Assembly: GCF_019097595.1 (NCBI RefSeq)
Contig: NC_080712.1
Span: 24,633,146 to 24,697,145, forward strand
From: Hemibagrus wyckioides
Taxonomy: Eukaryota > Chordata > Actinopteri > Siluriformes > Bagridae
Direction: 5' to 3'
Length of the DNA stretch: 64,000 bases
In this document: piece after piece, positions 51,236 through 63,712 of the stretch
Numbering within the stretch: the first letter of the stretch is position 1
How the letters are laid out: every line of letters begins with the position of its first letter
Notes under the pieces: model-generated
What the model was told of the DNA's origin: nothing
Databases searched by the model: none
What the model saw: the letters and a program-made list of their open reading frames with translations, nothing else
Made by a program: the position numbers and the translations under genes

Positions 51236-54200
51236 TTATTTTGATTTTTTTGGTGTTTTGCCAGTGACTTTTTTCTTAGGTGTTGAATTATCCTTGTGGC
51301 AGCAATCACAAACCCAGCATCCTAGAATAAAAACACAGCACAATTAACTTTAGACAACAGGTAATGTAGTTACAATTAATCTATACTGCAGCTGAAGTTC
51401 ACAGGATATTGTACAATGATTTAATTTAAATCAGCTAGATGGTAGCACTTTTGGCTAAGAAATTGTTAGGCAAAAAATGCATTTACGCTGGTTAAGGTGC
51501 ATTGTACTGTGTTCTTCACTAACTATTCTTTTATTTTAAAGTATCTGTAAAAATGTGTGGTGTGCACAAACTCTGCTAGAATATATTGATCTGTTAGTGT
51601 AGTAAGTAAGAGTACCTTATGTATGTTTCCAGGGTGTCTAAGTGCACTGATAACCAGTCAACAAACCAAATCAGTTAGTTCAGTCACTGACTCTTACCCA
51701 AGGGAATGGAGTCCATTCCCACGCAGAAGGTGTGGAAACCACGGTCACACTTATCACAGAACATCATTTCCTCTTCGTGATGGGGCTGCTCACACACTGT
51801 GCAAGTCTTACACTCCATACACTGCCATGGGTAGGTCTTTATTAACGCTACTAGCTCTGCACTCATGTCCAAGCAGGAAGGGTGACCTGAATAGACAAAC
51901 AGGTCTCCCTCAGCACACACACAAACTGTACTCTCAACATAAATGACAGGGGATGGAGATGATCATGATGTAAACAGATGGTCAAGCCACCTGTTGTGTT
52001 TTTTTTTTTTTTTTTTTTTAAGAGTCTTCAAATAAATGATTAGAATAATGAGGCAAAGCTTTGAAACCAATCAATAATATAGGCAAGTTTTGTGATTCAA
52101 ATATAGACTATAAATAAATCTGAATTACAGTTATTTTACATTTTATTTTGTTGTAATAATAAAAATTTCAAGCCCATGAAATTGGAAAAAAAAAAAAAAA
52201 AAATAAATAAAAATCTAATCCTGGCTTAACTGTTCATGTCTCTTAGAACCCTTCTTTTGTAAATCTGTAAACAAGCTGGTGTACAGTGCTACTTTAGGGT
52301 TTTTTATTATTATTTAAATAAAAGTTTTTTTAATATTTAAAAAAATAAACAGAGAGAAAGGAAAAGGTACATCTGAAGTATTTACTTACCGCTGTTCTGG
52401 CATTGAGAGCAGTGGATGAGTGCCTCTGGTTTGCCCTTCTTGTTGGACTCCTTACCCTTCTGGCATATGCCACATATAGCATTGGGAATGACCTTAGGCT
52501 GCAAGGGCAGAGCAATGCTATAAAAGCCATGGCAACCAAAAGGTCCTACAATTCCCATAAAACTCTGATCATGGGTCTTACACCCCCTACATACCAACAT
52601 GACTTAATTTCAAGTCTTTAGTTAAGGCCAAATGGGTCTTAAACAACATACAGCAACCTAAACAGCAGAATATGTGAAATGCAGGGGTTTCCAGACTTAT
52701 CTGCAAATGACTGGTATGGGTGCAGGGTTTCATTCCAGTCAAGCAGGAGTTATACCTGATTCCACCTGTTTACTCAGCTGATTTGATTTTCAGTAGACTC
52801 AGATATGGCTTCTGCTTGCTTGGAATGAAAACCTTCACCCACACTGGCTCTTAGCAGATATGATAGGACAGCACTGGTGTAACATTCTCAGTAAAGCAAA
52901 GGAGCAGCAGAGCTAGCAGGGTTTGGCAAGATGATATCAACATCAAAATAAAATGACATACAGCACTTTTCTAATACTATAGCAATATCATCAGTGTTCC
53001 TTAGTAGTGCCTGTTGTGTTTGTACTTTTATTAAAACACATCTCATAAACCACAGCTATTCTGTTTTGTTTGCATTTTTTTTCTCAAACCAACATTTTTT
53101 ATTTCAGTAAATCTAAAAAAAAAAAAAAAAACAAACAAACAAAAAAAACAATAATAGCCTAATATGTGCAAACACAATGGATAGTTTTTACCCATGTAGA
53201 CAAATGGTTTATTTGCTCAGTGTCAGTTAGGGCTCATGAGCTTCCTTTTACTAAAGCAATACCTTTGGGATAAAAAGAAGAAGACATAACTAACATGAAA
53301 AAAAAAAGCATTTCATATTTTACGCTTTAAGAGCACACATGAAACACTTGATCGGAAAATAGGCTGAATATTTTCCTTTTAGTGCTCACACCATTAAAAA
53401 ATCTCTGCAATCTACTTTCTTTAAAATGTTTTTATTCAAATGCTTAACTAATATGCAGGTCTAACAGGTCAAAGCCCACACTATAAAAACTGCTAGAAAC
53501 AGCAGTCTCAGGACATCAGCAAATGCAAAGTAGGTGGGCAAATTGCAGGGCAGACAAACTTTCGCTGATAATAAAGCTCACATTTAAGTCAACATGTGGA
53601 TAGAAGCCTTCATTCTGTCACAGTAAGAGACGATCAAATGCAATTTAATGCATTACAAAAGAGGGGAAACATCACTGTAAAAGACATAGCAGTTACACTA
53701 GAACACTCAACAGGACACAAGAACTTGTAGAAGAGATGAAAAGGTCATCATCCTGTACAGGAAATGGATCAACAGAAGCTGTACCTAGTATCACTTACAC
53801 AAAATGACTTATAATTATTAGAATAATTATAATTTATAATAACTGCAGTTTATTCTCTACGCATGTAAATGAATAAAAACGAACTGAAGTTTATCAATAA
53901 AATTTGGAGGGGGAAAACATGATCCACAAGATGTACAGTATCTTCCGATACGTTTATTGTTTTTTTTGTTTTTTTTTAGGGTATTGGTTTAGAAACACCA
54001 CTGTGACCCTAACTGTAAGTGATTTTTATTTTATTTTATTTATTTACTTAACACAAGCTTGTAGTGAGAAGGAACAAGTGTTTGATATTCTGTAGTGCAT
54101 ATTATAGTGTCTTGTGAGTTACTGTTTACAGAAGAACTAAATCACTGACAACTAATGACGTAACCAGCTGGTAATCAGGCTGGTTTCTTTTTCATTTTGA

Positions 54201-57200
54201 AAGGGCATGCTGTGCTCTTGGCACCCTAACATGACTGCAATTTTATGCTAAATGACAGGTATTTTTGTTATTTGAGTGATTGCAGTATAATTGTGTCATT
54301 ACATCATTCACAGGTCATTCACAAACACATTGCATGTGTACACATTGCTCGTGTACACATTGCTCCTTACATAACTGGTCAAATTGTGATCCAGTCCAAA
54401 AAGCGTATTCTGTTTATTTCATTCAGAATCATGCAGCTCTTCCTGCTTCAGGTTTGTGTAATAGGGTCTGCTGGGCGAGGTAGATGTGTTCGATTAAAAG
54501 TAATGGATAATGTTTCTTCTTGAAAAAATATAAGAGGAATTATTTGGATTTACATGTAGTGTTAACAACAGAACAACAGAGGTTGAGAGGATTAGAAGAG
54601 CTACTAAATACTGATTATTATTACTGAGACGTGCAAAGTATGACCTTTTTTTATACAATAAATTCCTAGCAGAAAACATATTGTTTTCTTTTTAACAGTG
54701 CTCGTCCTAGTTTAGTTCTACTTGTGAAGGTATACCTTTTGTTGATCCAAAGTGCTTTAACAATAAAAAAAAAAAAAATGCTGATCAGCCAAGATGTGCT
54801 TGGTGTTTTAAGTTTCCTTTCTTACATGTGGAGCTACAGAGCTAATGTAAGTACTAACAAGCAACAGATTCACCGCAGTGAACAGACAAAAGCAAAAAAT
54901 GGGGAAACCAAACATGGCTTGGCTGGTCGACTACAAAATCACCACCGTCCATTTTACCAAAACTGGTTCATGTCAAACAGTAGTTTGAAACACTTGCATG
55001 CTACAACAACTTGCAGGTGAATTCCACCCAAAATAACCAGACTGTGTTGTTCTTAACTGTTTCTTTATCTAAAAATTTTCAAAAAAAAAATCACTATTGT
55101 ATTTTTAAGCAAAATATTATGCACTTTTTTGTACATCACTGGTGCTTGTTTTTTGGAAGGAATTCTCCTTTACGAAGAAAACATAAGTTTCAGTTCTACA
55201 ATAATAAATATAATTTCTTGGATATTAGCAGCCAATCATGTCTTCACACTCACCTTTCTACCTGGCCAAGAGGTATTTCGTAACATCTGAAGTAATGTTT
55301 ATATGGTTGGGGTAAATATAGATTTATATATATTTTTTTTTTTGGTTAAAAAATGAAAGAAAAACCAGTGTGTGCAACTCAGCATTAAAACTTTAAAGTA
55401 ACAACAGTGCCACATTACTGGCATGAACATTATTGCTCCCAAAGTCAGTGTTGATAAAAGTGACCATTTGAAAGGCTGAATGGTACCAAACAAGTACCAG
55501 TCTCAGAAAATAAAGTTCCCTTGATGACTGCAGTCCCAAAAGATTGCCTGTTTATGTGTGTGTTGGTGGTTTAAGATTGTAGCATCGTTTAGACTCAGGG
55601 CAGATGAAAAGAGGTGGATTTCTCATTTGAAAGTGCTAGAAAAACCGAGTAGGCAAAATAAGGGGAAGAAAAAAAATATATCAGGGGCTTTTGTCTTCTA
55701 CCTTGTACCCAGGAACAGATTTTTGTTGGAGGATGCGTGCAGTGGCATCTTTGCTTTTGCCTTTGGACTGGACCCCACTGTCCTGGCTGTCTCCATCAGA
55801 CGTATTTCCTGTTGAACTGTCCTGGATGGAAACCGCAACAGTTTTAACAACTAAAATTCCTCTAATACTGAATACAGCCAACTATTAATATCACCATGGC
55901 AGAAGAAATAGGATTGTCGTCATCCTAGATGCAAATAGACACAAGTTTGCTCTTTTGGACTCTTGGCCATCTATGGCATTATCAGGATCTGAACTTGCAA
56001 TCTCCGGATGATAGAGTGAACAATATTTTCTGTTGCAACTGGGGTGTTCTTAAAACTAGGGATGCAACAATACAGTTAAACCACGGTTCAATACGTACTG
56101 CGGTTTTTACCCACGGTTTTCGGTTCGGATGGCTTGGCAAATTAAAGGTTTTTTTCCATTATTCTTTGTTTAGGCAACAGGAACAGTAAGTATGCTAAGG
56201 AGAAAAAACTGCTTTTAGTTGCAATTCTCTTTATTTTACTTAAATGCAAAAATCACCTAACACAATGAAAGTGTACTGAAAATAGTGAGATATAAAAATT
56301 AGCGCTTGTATGACTATTACAGGAGACGGGTTTGGAGGACAGCGCTCTTTATTTCCCAATCCGCTCTGTAATGACCAGTCACTGTGAGATAACTCTCTGT
56401 AATGACCAGTCACTGTGAGATAACTCTCTGTTACCCCCGAGCTCCAGCTATCTGTTATTAGAGCAAGGCTTTGTGCTTTAACCAAAGCGTTTTCAATTTT
56501 TTTGCGCGTTTTTTCGTAGAGGTCGGGGAAAAAAGGCTCCCGCTTCCACAAAGTGATATCTCTGGGTGATGGAGCTGTAGATGTGTGGTCATGTTGGAAG
56601 TATTTCCATGTCAGTATCTAACTCGTGTGGAACACTGCTTAAACACAGTCATTTTTTGTTTACTGTTTTTGTTTCATCGGCGTCATGGTCAACAAATATT
56701 TAAATTTAAATTTAATAAATAAATTTAATTTATATTTAATAAATTTTATTTATTTATTTTTTTTATTTTTAAAAACCCATGGTTATTATTGTTTTAAAGG
56801 GAAAAAAAACGAAAAACCGCGGTTCACATGCGTATTGAACCGTGGAGGTCGTACCGAACAGTTCAATATTATATTGAGTATTGTGGCATCCCTACTTAAA
56901 ACCATCTTAGTATCCCTAACAGAAAAACCATAACAGCAGCCATGGCAGTGTTTAACATTTAGCATTTAACGCTGTCCTTTTTTCATGTTTTACAGTTATA
57001 ATTATATGAATATTGTGCCCCACCTAAAGCTGATAGATATGATATATAATGAAGATTTTAAATCTTACAGAGGAGCCTTTGTTTTTCTTGCCATCATCCA
57101 GCTTTCCATCTTCACCATCATCTGAATCACCATCACTGTCTGGGGCAGGCAGTTCAGGGTCCAGTGGTGGTTCATACAATGCTGTGTTTAAGGGCAGGTA

Positions 57201-60200
57201 GCGCAGCTCATTTGGAGAATACCTGCAATTACATGCAGACAAAAAACTATTACAGGCCAGCATTAGCACCTTGAGTTAATGTTAATAGCACTGGGAGCAC
57301 AGAAATACTAATGAGTTATGTCACTGATCAGGTTTAATCAGTGTGACTACAGACTAGAGCTGGGCGATATGGCCAAAAAATTGAATCTCCGATTTTTTTA
57401 AAAAAAAATTCGATTTTAAAACGATTATTTTTCTTTAAAAATTTTTTATAAAAACACTAGAGACTATAGAATAGATTTTTTTAATTTGAGCAAAAACAAT
57501 ATAACCAAACATACGAACTGCTAATTTGGTCTAAAAGTGCAAAGTGCAAAATTACTTTCGCTAACAAGTTTTTTTTTTTGTTATTTTAGAAAAACAAATC
57601 AATACAACAACATAAAAACCTTTTTTGTAGATTTATAAAATGCAAACTTTCACCAATCTTTACAAGTTCTAATTATTCTAGTAAAATAAAGTAATATAAC
57701 AAAATATGAGGAATCTGTAAAGTACAAACTGCAGACTTAACTTAAATCACTTTTTATAAAATAAATAATTGTCACCTGGAAAAAAATCCCAGAAGAAAAA
57801 CAATTTTGTAAATCAGTTCAACACGCAACTAACACGCTAAATAAAATCAACACGCAACTAACACGCTAAATAAAATCAAACAGGTGCCAGACAGCATTTT
57901 ACATCTGTGTATATGGGCACAATCAGGGGCGAGTCTAGGATTTTCATTTAAGGGGGACTCAGCCCCCAATGAGGGTATAATAGTAAAAAATATAAATAAA
58001 TAAAATAAAATAAAGGTTTGACTAACATGGTAGGATGGTAAACTTATTGCAGCATGCCACTGTATTGCATAGATGTGTATATAACATTTGAGTACTGAAC
58101 AAGCCAAATACGAGTCTTCCTGATCTCACACACACACAAACACACACCCTCTGATCCTCACTCTGTGACACCGCGGTTTCTTCAGTTGGATTGAAGAACT
58201 TAGAAACAAGCTCTTTGCATCGCAGAACTACGGAAGCTCGCTCTGCCAAACCAAAGTGAAATCGGAAAATCGATTTTCGTTTTTTCAACGTCGACATAAA
58301 CCATAAATTCGAATTAATCGATAATAACGATTAATCGCCCAGCTCTACTACAGACACGAGCAAGCAAGAAAGCAAGCAAGCAAGCAAGAAAGCAAGAAAG
58401 AAAGCTTATTTGGTAATAATGTTATCATCATACCTTTTATAAAATTCCTGGAATTGTCCTGGGATTAGGGCAACTGGGTAGGGCCCAGTCTTTGTCCTTT
58501 CTGGTGGGAGGACTTTGTATTTACCTTGAGGTACCTGAATTATCTGCATGAAAAAAAGAACAAGCTGTTTGTGAGACCCAGACCTGACAAATCAAATTTA
58601 TAGAGATGCAATATTTTAGTTCAACACAATAGCTAAAAAAAGCCAGGAAGGTACAGGGTTAACAATGAAACTCAAATACCACATCACTGCATGATGCTGG
58701 TGGAGGGAAATGTTTTCTGGCTCCAAAACACCCCAAAGTGGCTCCATAATATTCAGATTTTAGTGACTGTGCAGACCAAGACATCATCAAACCAGTCTGC
58801 CACCAGTCTTCTTGTGTGTATTAGTGCTTTATCATCCTGATACACAGCACTACCTTTAAGGTTCACTGTTAGAACCACTGAGTTCACATAGTCCTCCAGA
58901 ATGGTTCAGTAGTCCCTGGCAGTGACACACCCACCTAGCAGGTAGTGGGTCTAGGGAATGCCATGATGTTGCAGCCCAAACTATCGCACACACAGTAAAG
59001 GTGCTCTCATCAGATAAAAATACCTGTTTTACATTGTCCACAGCATAAGAGTTCCTCTGCCAGCAGCAATGAAACCAATGTTTGGCTTTGGCAGGAGTGA
59101 ACAAAGGTTTGGCTATAGAAGCCTGACCATGAATATTGACCTGTGAAGCTACTACTGTGCATTTAATACTGCAGTGAGTTGGGTAGCTGTGGTTTTATAT
59201 TTTTTGGATACAATGTGGGTTATTACCATTTCAGACAGCTTCCTCTCGAGTCGACAGTTACTCCTGTTGGATGTGTTTCAAACTTCATGGTGGTATGTCG
59301 ACATTTCCCTGGATACTCACGATACACCACAAACACTTGCTGTCCTGATCACAGATTTGTCCTCTTTTGAACTCTGATGTGTCTCCCATTATGTTGTGTT
59401 GTTATGTACAATTGTGCTACTGCTCTGCTAATTCAGCCTTCACACTCGGCTCTTACTTATGGAAGGTGAAATCAGTGAAGATTTCATTGTCCAAACCCTG
59501 CAATCTGAAATAATAAAGCCACTAAAAGCAACCTAGCTATGAAAAAACAACAAAAAAACCATGACCAGCTGAGATCCAAGAACTTTTAGCACAAAATAAT
59601 AAAACAATCAAAATGTATGACTGTATTGATGACAGAAATAATAATAATAATAATAAAACACAGTTCCCTATATAACCTACATGTGCTGAGAAACTGCAAG
59701 ATAGTCTCACCTCATTCGAAACCTACCATTATAATTACTACTAAATAGTATTATATCAACTTATATTAAAAAATAGTATCAAGTTATCCCTCCTGACTGA
59801 TCCAGAATTTGCTACAAAACAAAACGGTTATGCAGGAGTGCATATGTTATTCACAGCAAGTGCTTCTGTTCTTAAAAGTCCAACACTAACGACGCCTCAG
59901 AGGCAGCGCATATGCTACTGTCTGAAGTTGGAAGCTTATCTGTGCAATTTAGTTTATAACAAGTTACACATTTCAAGTCTGTTCTGCACTTTGTTTTGAA
60001 CCAATACAAACATCGAATCACACCTTTCCAATGTGCTGTAGCATTCACTTCATGGTTCAGCACAGGATCAGGAGTTAATCTTGTATCTGAATGAAATGTG
60101 ATGGATATGTAGATGTGAGTTTCTTTCTGCTGTGTACAGTCTTACGTGTGTTTGAAGATCAAAGTAGGCTCTTCTTTCCTCCATGCGCTCTCGGTTGAAG

Positions 60201-63200
60201 TTACTGTTGAATTCTGCTGCTTTTTTAGCAGCTTTCTTGATGTATTCTGGTACTTTGCTGGCTTCAACCTTTTGGGGATTTTGCTGCTGCTACAGTAGAA
60301 GATACAAAAATGTACTTAAATAAATAAAAACCAGGTTCAAATATAATCAACTATATAATATATATAATCAAATGTACAGAAGGAGTAATTCAAGGCCTTC
60401 TTTAAACCACTTAAGCTTAAAATATTGCCTTTTAAACCCTATAGTGGTTTAAATATATATAAAAAAAAAAAAGTATTTATTTGATGAATAAATTAATAGA
60501 AAATATGAACAATAAGGCATTTATTTGCACTAATTGCTTGGACAAAAACAAATGACATATGATTTATCCTTGTAACCAGGTTGTAAAGATGGCATTAACA
60601 TGCATCCTGTCTGATCGGCTCACCAATGGACAGACACACAGTGATCACACCTGGCATTATGAATCCAGTGACCACTCTAAGAGACAAGATTGGACCTCTT
60701 TCACAATTAGACTTATTGATGTCCACTTACAATCCGATCACTCAGGATGCATATTGATACTAGACATACATAAACAGTGCCTGAGAGTAGTGATGATGAT
60801 AATAATGCTTCCTGACAGGCAAGAGAATAAAATACACAAAAAATGACATCCAAAAGAAGCAGACAGACACAACCAAAAGTGATCATTTTGTTCTCAGCAT
60901 GGTAGTTTGGCTAGCTAGCAAGAGGTAGTATTCTTTTGGCAGAGATGCACAGAGCCATCACTAATGCAGATTGATGTCAACCTTCACAGAATCATGGTGA
61001 GAATACACCTGAGCAACCCAGAGGTTTGGATCTCTTAACTGAAACTCAAACTGCCTGTCACAATGATCAATAATCTTTATAGTTTTTTTTCCCTCAATGT
61101 AGTTAAAATGTATTTCACTTCATAAACTGCATTCTCACCAGCACTGGTGTAATTACTATTTGGATGCACTACCTGTTATGCAACCCTGAATGATCTTGGA
61201 CTGCACTCACAGCTGAGACATTTATTTACATCGGCAGAGAATAACATGGCACACACCACATTATGAAATGCTATGAAACATGGAGCCTACAATATCATGC
61301 ATCTACCAGAGAGCAGGGGTGTGTTTCAATCAGCTCTCTAGTTTAGTAGTCGTAATCAGACAGTCTGGCATTTTAATCTCAATCAGAAAATCCTTACATT
61401 TCACTGGAAGGTTGACTCCCTTAAAAAAGCCCACAATGCACTGCAAAATACAGAAAGCATCAATGCTCACTATGATCCCTTACCTTTCTGAAGCCTCTTA
61501 GTTCAAAATATCTTGGCAAACTCTCAGCCAAGTTCATCTACAAATGTAAGTAGCTTGGTATTGTTGTATCTCTCATTTTTCTTAAATGATCTAATATTTT
61601 CTTACTTTTAAAGTAAAATTGCTTATAACTTAATTTGTTTGAATCTTCTTCTTTCAGCTTTCCCCTTCAGGGGTCGCCTGATCATCTCTCTCCTCGTATC
61701 CCTATCTTCTGCCTCCTCAACACTTGAATTTGTTTGAATCTAACTTTTAAAAATAAAAAAATAATGATTTAAGGGCTTTTACATTAGCAATTTTGTCTGA
61801 AACAGAGCAGGGGGGTCACAGTAAAAATTGGTAATATGAAAGCTGTCATATGGACCAGGACACGCAGCATGGTACAGAATCTTGAGACTACCTGTAGGAG
61901 GTGGTGCAAGTTTGATTGTACTGGAACTCTGCTGTGAAACCTTAACAGGTTTGGGTTTTTACAGTGACAGATGAGGAAATTAGAATGTAGCCAGATATCA
62001 TCAGAGTCCGAGCGCCTGAATTCATGTACATATGATTCATCACATAAGGAATTAGGGAGCTGATTGAGATGCACACTCGAGAATTCAAATATTGAGAATT
62101 CAAAATTTATCACCACATCCTGTAGCTTTCATTACAAAACCTGTTGAATAAATTTAAACTAAAATTCAAGAACTTATAAAATAAGGAGTGCTTACCGCAC
62201 TCTGGGTGCTCACTGAGTACTCTTTGGTGATCCTCTGCCGCTCACGCTCTTGAAGTATAACTGAGTACTCTGCATGTTTAGTTGGATACTCCTTAATCAT
62301 CAGATCGATAACCTCGTCACTGCGCAAAGCCGTAAGGCCTAAAAGAAACAAAACAATCAGATAAATGCCGACACCAGATGTTAGACCAGGTCTTGATCCA
62401 ATGACCCAAGGATAATTTTATACATCTTCACACTCAAATTCCAAATTTATACTTGACATGCAGGTTAGGCATTATGCAAAGCCCTTATTCTTTATTTCAA
62501 AACAAAACCTTCAGACTTATTATAAACAGGTCATAAACTGACATCTTCCAAACAAAGAACAAAAAAAAGACTATAGATTTTTAATTCAATATTAAGATAA
62601 AAATTAAAAACAAAATACAGGAAAATACTTTAAAATTTCTTACACTTGCATGTTGGGGGAAAAACTTACCTAATGTACACTGCGTCTCTGTGATGACATT
62701 CTGCTCTCGAAGATAAAGTTTTTCTTTGTGAGATAGGTCTCTCCTTTCCAGATCTAGAAAAGCACACACACACACACACACACACACTTGTGGTACTTAT
62801 TCAGAGCAAGATCAGCCTTAGAGTAGCTGAATAAAACAAGTCATTCGGCTGTTTTCATAGTTTCTTTGCTAAAGTGCATGCCACAGTTACATTTTTATGA
62901 CACTAAACATTATTTTGTTTGGGAAGGCACTGTTATTCAAGCACATAATATTTTCGTGCTTGTGTTCATTGTTTGGTCAGAAATATGGAGGGGTGTGTTT
63001 TCATGAGCACTTCTTGGTTCTGAGAGCTGGTTTGCCTTTGCAAATCATGCAAGTGTGTTTTTATTTAGAAAATTAAAACAAGAAGTAATTGATACCAAAT
63101 AGCTAATAATATTGGTATAAGGGTATAATAACAACATACTTAAGTCATTTAAAGAAAAAAAAAGAAAAAAAAAGAAGTGCATTAATTTACATGTATACTG

Positions 63201-63712
63201 GAAATGTTTTTATTTCTGTATTAACACAGGCTCATATGCTATGCTTATACCTTTGGAAATCAGGCAGGGGATGTGGCTCAGGTACCGACTGCTTTCACTC
63301 TACATTTAAATATTATGATAGGCAAAATATAGGACATGGAATCTCACACTAAATCCGTCGCAATGCTTCAAGCACTTTATGTCATTTCATGAGAGGAGTC
63401 TTGTAAATCTGTCCCTGATTTTTTGGAGACTAGCTTCCAGCTATTTTGCTGTGCTCCTGAGTGTGTGGGAAGTGTTCAATCTGCTTATAACAGACAGGAG
63501 CAAATAAAAAGAAGTGTCTTTAACACATTGAAAACGGAAGGTGTGAAAGCCTCCTTAAACATCACAATAAAAGCTTTGTACCTGGATACTTCCGCTTAAA
63601 TGAGGTGACTCCTAAATACTCGCTGACTTGTTCCTGCAACATATAATACTCTCCCGTATCATCCGGGGGCCACTTGTATTCAGTCAGATTCTCAGCAGGA
63701 AAATATGTCGGT
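51236..63712 (-). CDS. phf10: phf10 (BAF45a), PBAF chromatin-remodelling subunit; last ten coding exons, 5' end off window
   Basis: Minus-strand exons in transcript order: 63712-63582, 62753-62670, 62338-62214 (or to 62196), 60289-60146, 58543-58434, 57222-57069, 55821-55702, 52498-52390, 51886-51698 and 51321-51236 (stop TAA 51238-51236). All are GT-AG and phase-consistent. The N-terminal visible part is the SAY domain ([73 protein letters not shown]). An acidic [12 protein letters not shown] linker follows, then two PHD fingers (CGIC...HPSCLDM...WQCMEC and CTVC...[15 protein letters not shown]...CDCC) and a short lysine-rich tail. PHF10 is a signature subunit of PBAF (SWI/SNF) that binds chromatin. 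About 420 codons are here versus 498 in human; roughly the first 80 lie to the right. Confidence 0.95.
51987..52019. repeat. poly-T tract in phf10 intron
   Basis: About 20 T after GTTGTG on the plus strand. Confidence 0.8.
52499..55680. other. phf10 intron between PHD-less and PHD exons
   Basis: This 3.2-kb intron is AT-rich with homopolymer tracts (53114-53150, 54763-54778). 53809-53832 is an AT-only perfect inverted repeat (11-bp arms, 2-nt loop). No other gene was seen. It would hold the 3' UTR of the PHD-less isoform. Confidence 0.5.
55681..55821 (-). CDS. phf10: phf10 alternative 3' end: exon read-through giving a PHD-less isoform with a SUMO-type tail
   Basis: If the donor at 55701-55700 is not used, the frame continues six codons (VEDKSP) to TGA at 55683-55681. 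The new C-terminus, YKVEDKSP, fits the phosphorylation-dependent SUMOylation motif (hydrophobic-K-x-E-x-x-S-P) apart from tyrosine at the first place. Mammalian PHF10 is known to have S isoforms that lack the PHD fingers and carry such a motif. No canonical AATAAA lies close downstream; the nearest noted is near 54413. Confidence 0.5.
   Translation of the reverse strand, partial: DSSTGNTSDGDSQDSGVQSKGKSKDATARILQQKSVPGYKVEDKSP
56057..56894 (-). mobile_element. hAT transposon insertion 1 (838 bp), perfect 8-bp TSD
   Basis: The terminal inverted repeats TAGGGATGCAACAATAC and (right, inverted) TAGGGATGCCACAATAC match at 16 of 17. The flanking 8-bp duplications are identical: CTTAAAAC at 56049-56056 and 56895-56902. 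Inside, a minus-strand fragment (56240-56551) resembles hAT transposases ([27 protein letters not shown]). It is interrupted by a roughly 31-bp tandem duplication near 56365-56430. Too short for a full transposase, so non-autonomous. Confidence 0.85.
57355..58347. mobile_element. hAT-like transposon insertion 2 (993 bp), perfect 8-bp TSD
   Basis: The ends read TAGAGCTGGGCGAT on both strands (14 of 14). The flanking duplications CTACAGAC at 57347-57354 and 58348-58355 are identical. The interior is AT-rich near the ends, with a 29-bp tandem duplication (57818-57846, 57847-57875) and a segment near 57918-57980 resembling another common repeat. No clear transposase. Superfamily assignment rests on the TIR type and 8-bp TSD. 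Confidence 0.8.
58356..58405. repeat. (AAGC)n/(AAAG)n tetranucleotide repeat
   Basis: Imperfect GCAAGCAAGAAAGCAAGC run directly after hAT insertion 2 and about 30 bp from the phf10 exon donor at 58433. Confidence 0.8.
58680..59510 (-). pseudogene. Tc1-like transposon relic, third family, in phf10 intron
   Basis: The plus strand is the reverse complement of a common fish Tc1-like element: 'ATGATGTTGCAGCCCAAAC', 'GTAAAGGTGCTCTCATCAGA' (SDESTFTV on the minus strand, holding a catalytic D region), 'AAAGGTTTGGCTATAG', 'TTTCAGACAGCTTCCTCTCG', ending 'TTTCATTGTCCAAACCCTGC'. Several deletions and stops; not functional. Confidence 0.75.
59511..60145. other. phf10 intron, nothing recognised
   Basis: AT-rich with a short ATA repeat (59637-59655). 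No exon or clear repeat. Confidence 0.5.
60290..62195. other. phf10 intron, nothing recognised
   Basis: AT-rich. Short ORFs lack similarity. The acceptor at its minus-strand end is a TAGCAGCAG triplet repeat. Confidence 0.5.
62754..63581. other. phf10 intron with (CA)n microsatellite
   Basis: CA repeat at about 62763-62788 immediately next to the exon acceptor, and an A-rich (A)9G repeat at 63152-63175. Otherwise unremarkable. Confidence 0.6.

Noticed and set aside
53809..53832. AT-only inverted repeat as a regulatory element
   Set aside because: Such palindromes arise readily in AT-rich introns; no further support.
58022..58297. 91-codon minus-strand ORF inside hAT insertion 2 as a host gene
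   Set aside because: Lies wholly within the transposon and includes a CA-repeat VCVCVC tract; no transposase or host family recognised.
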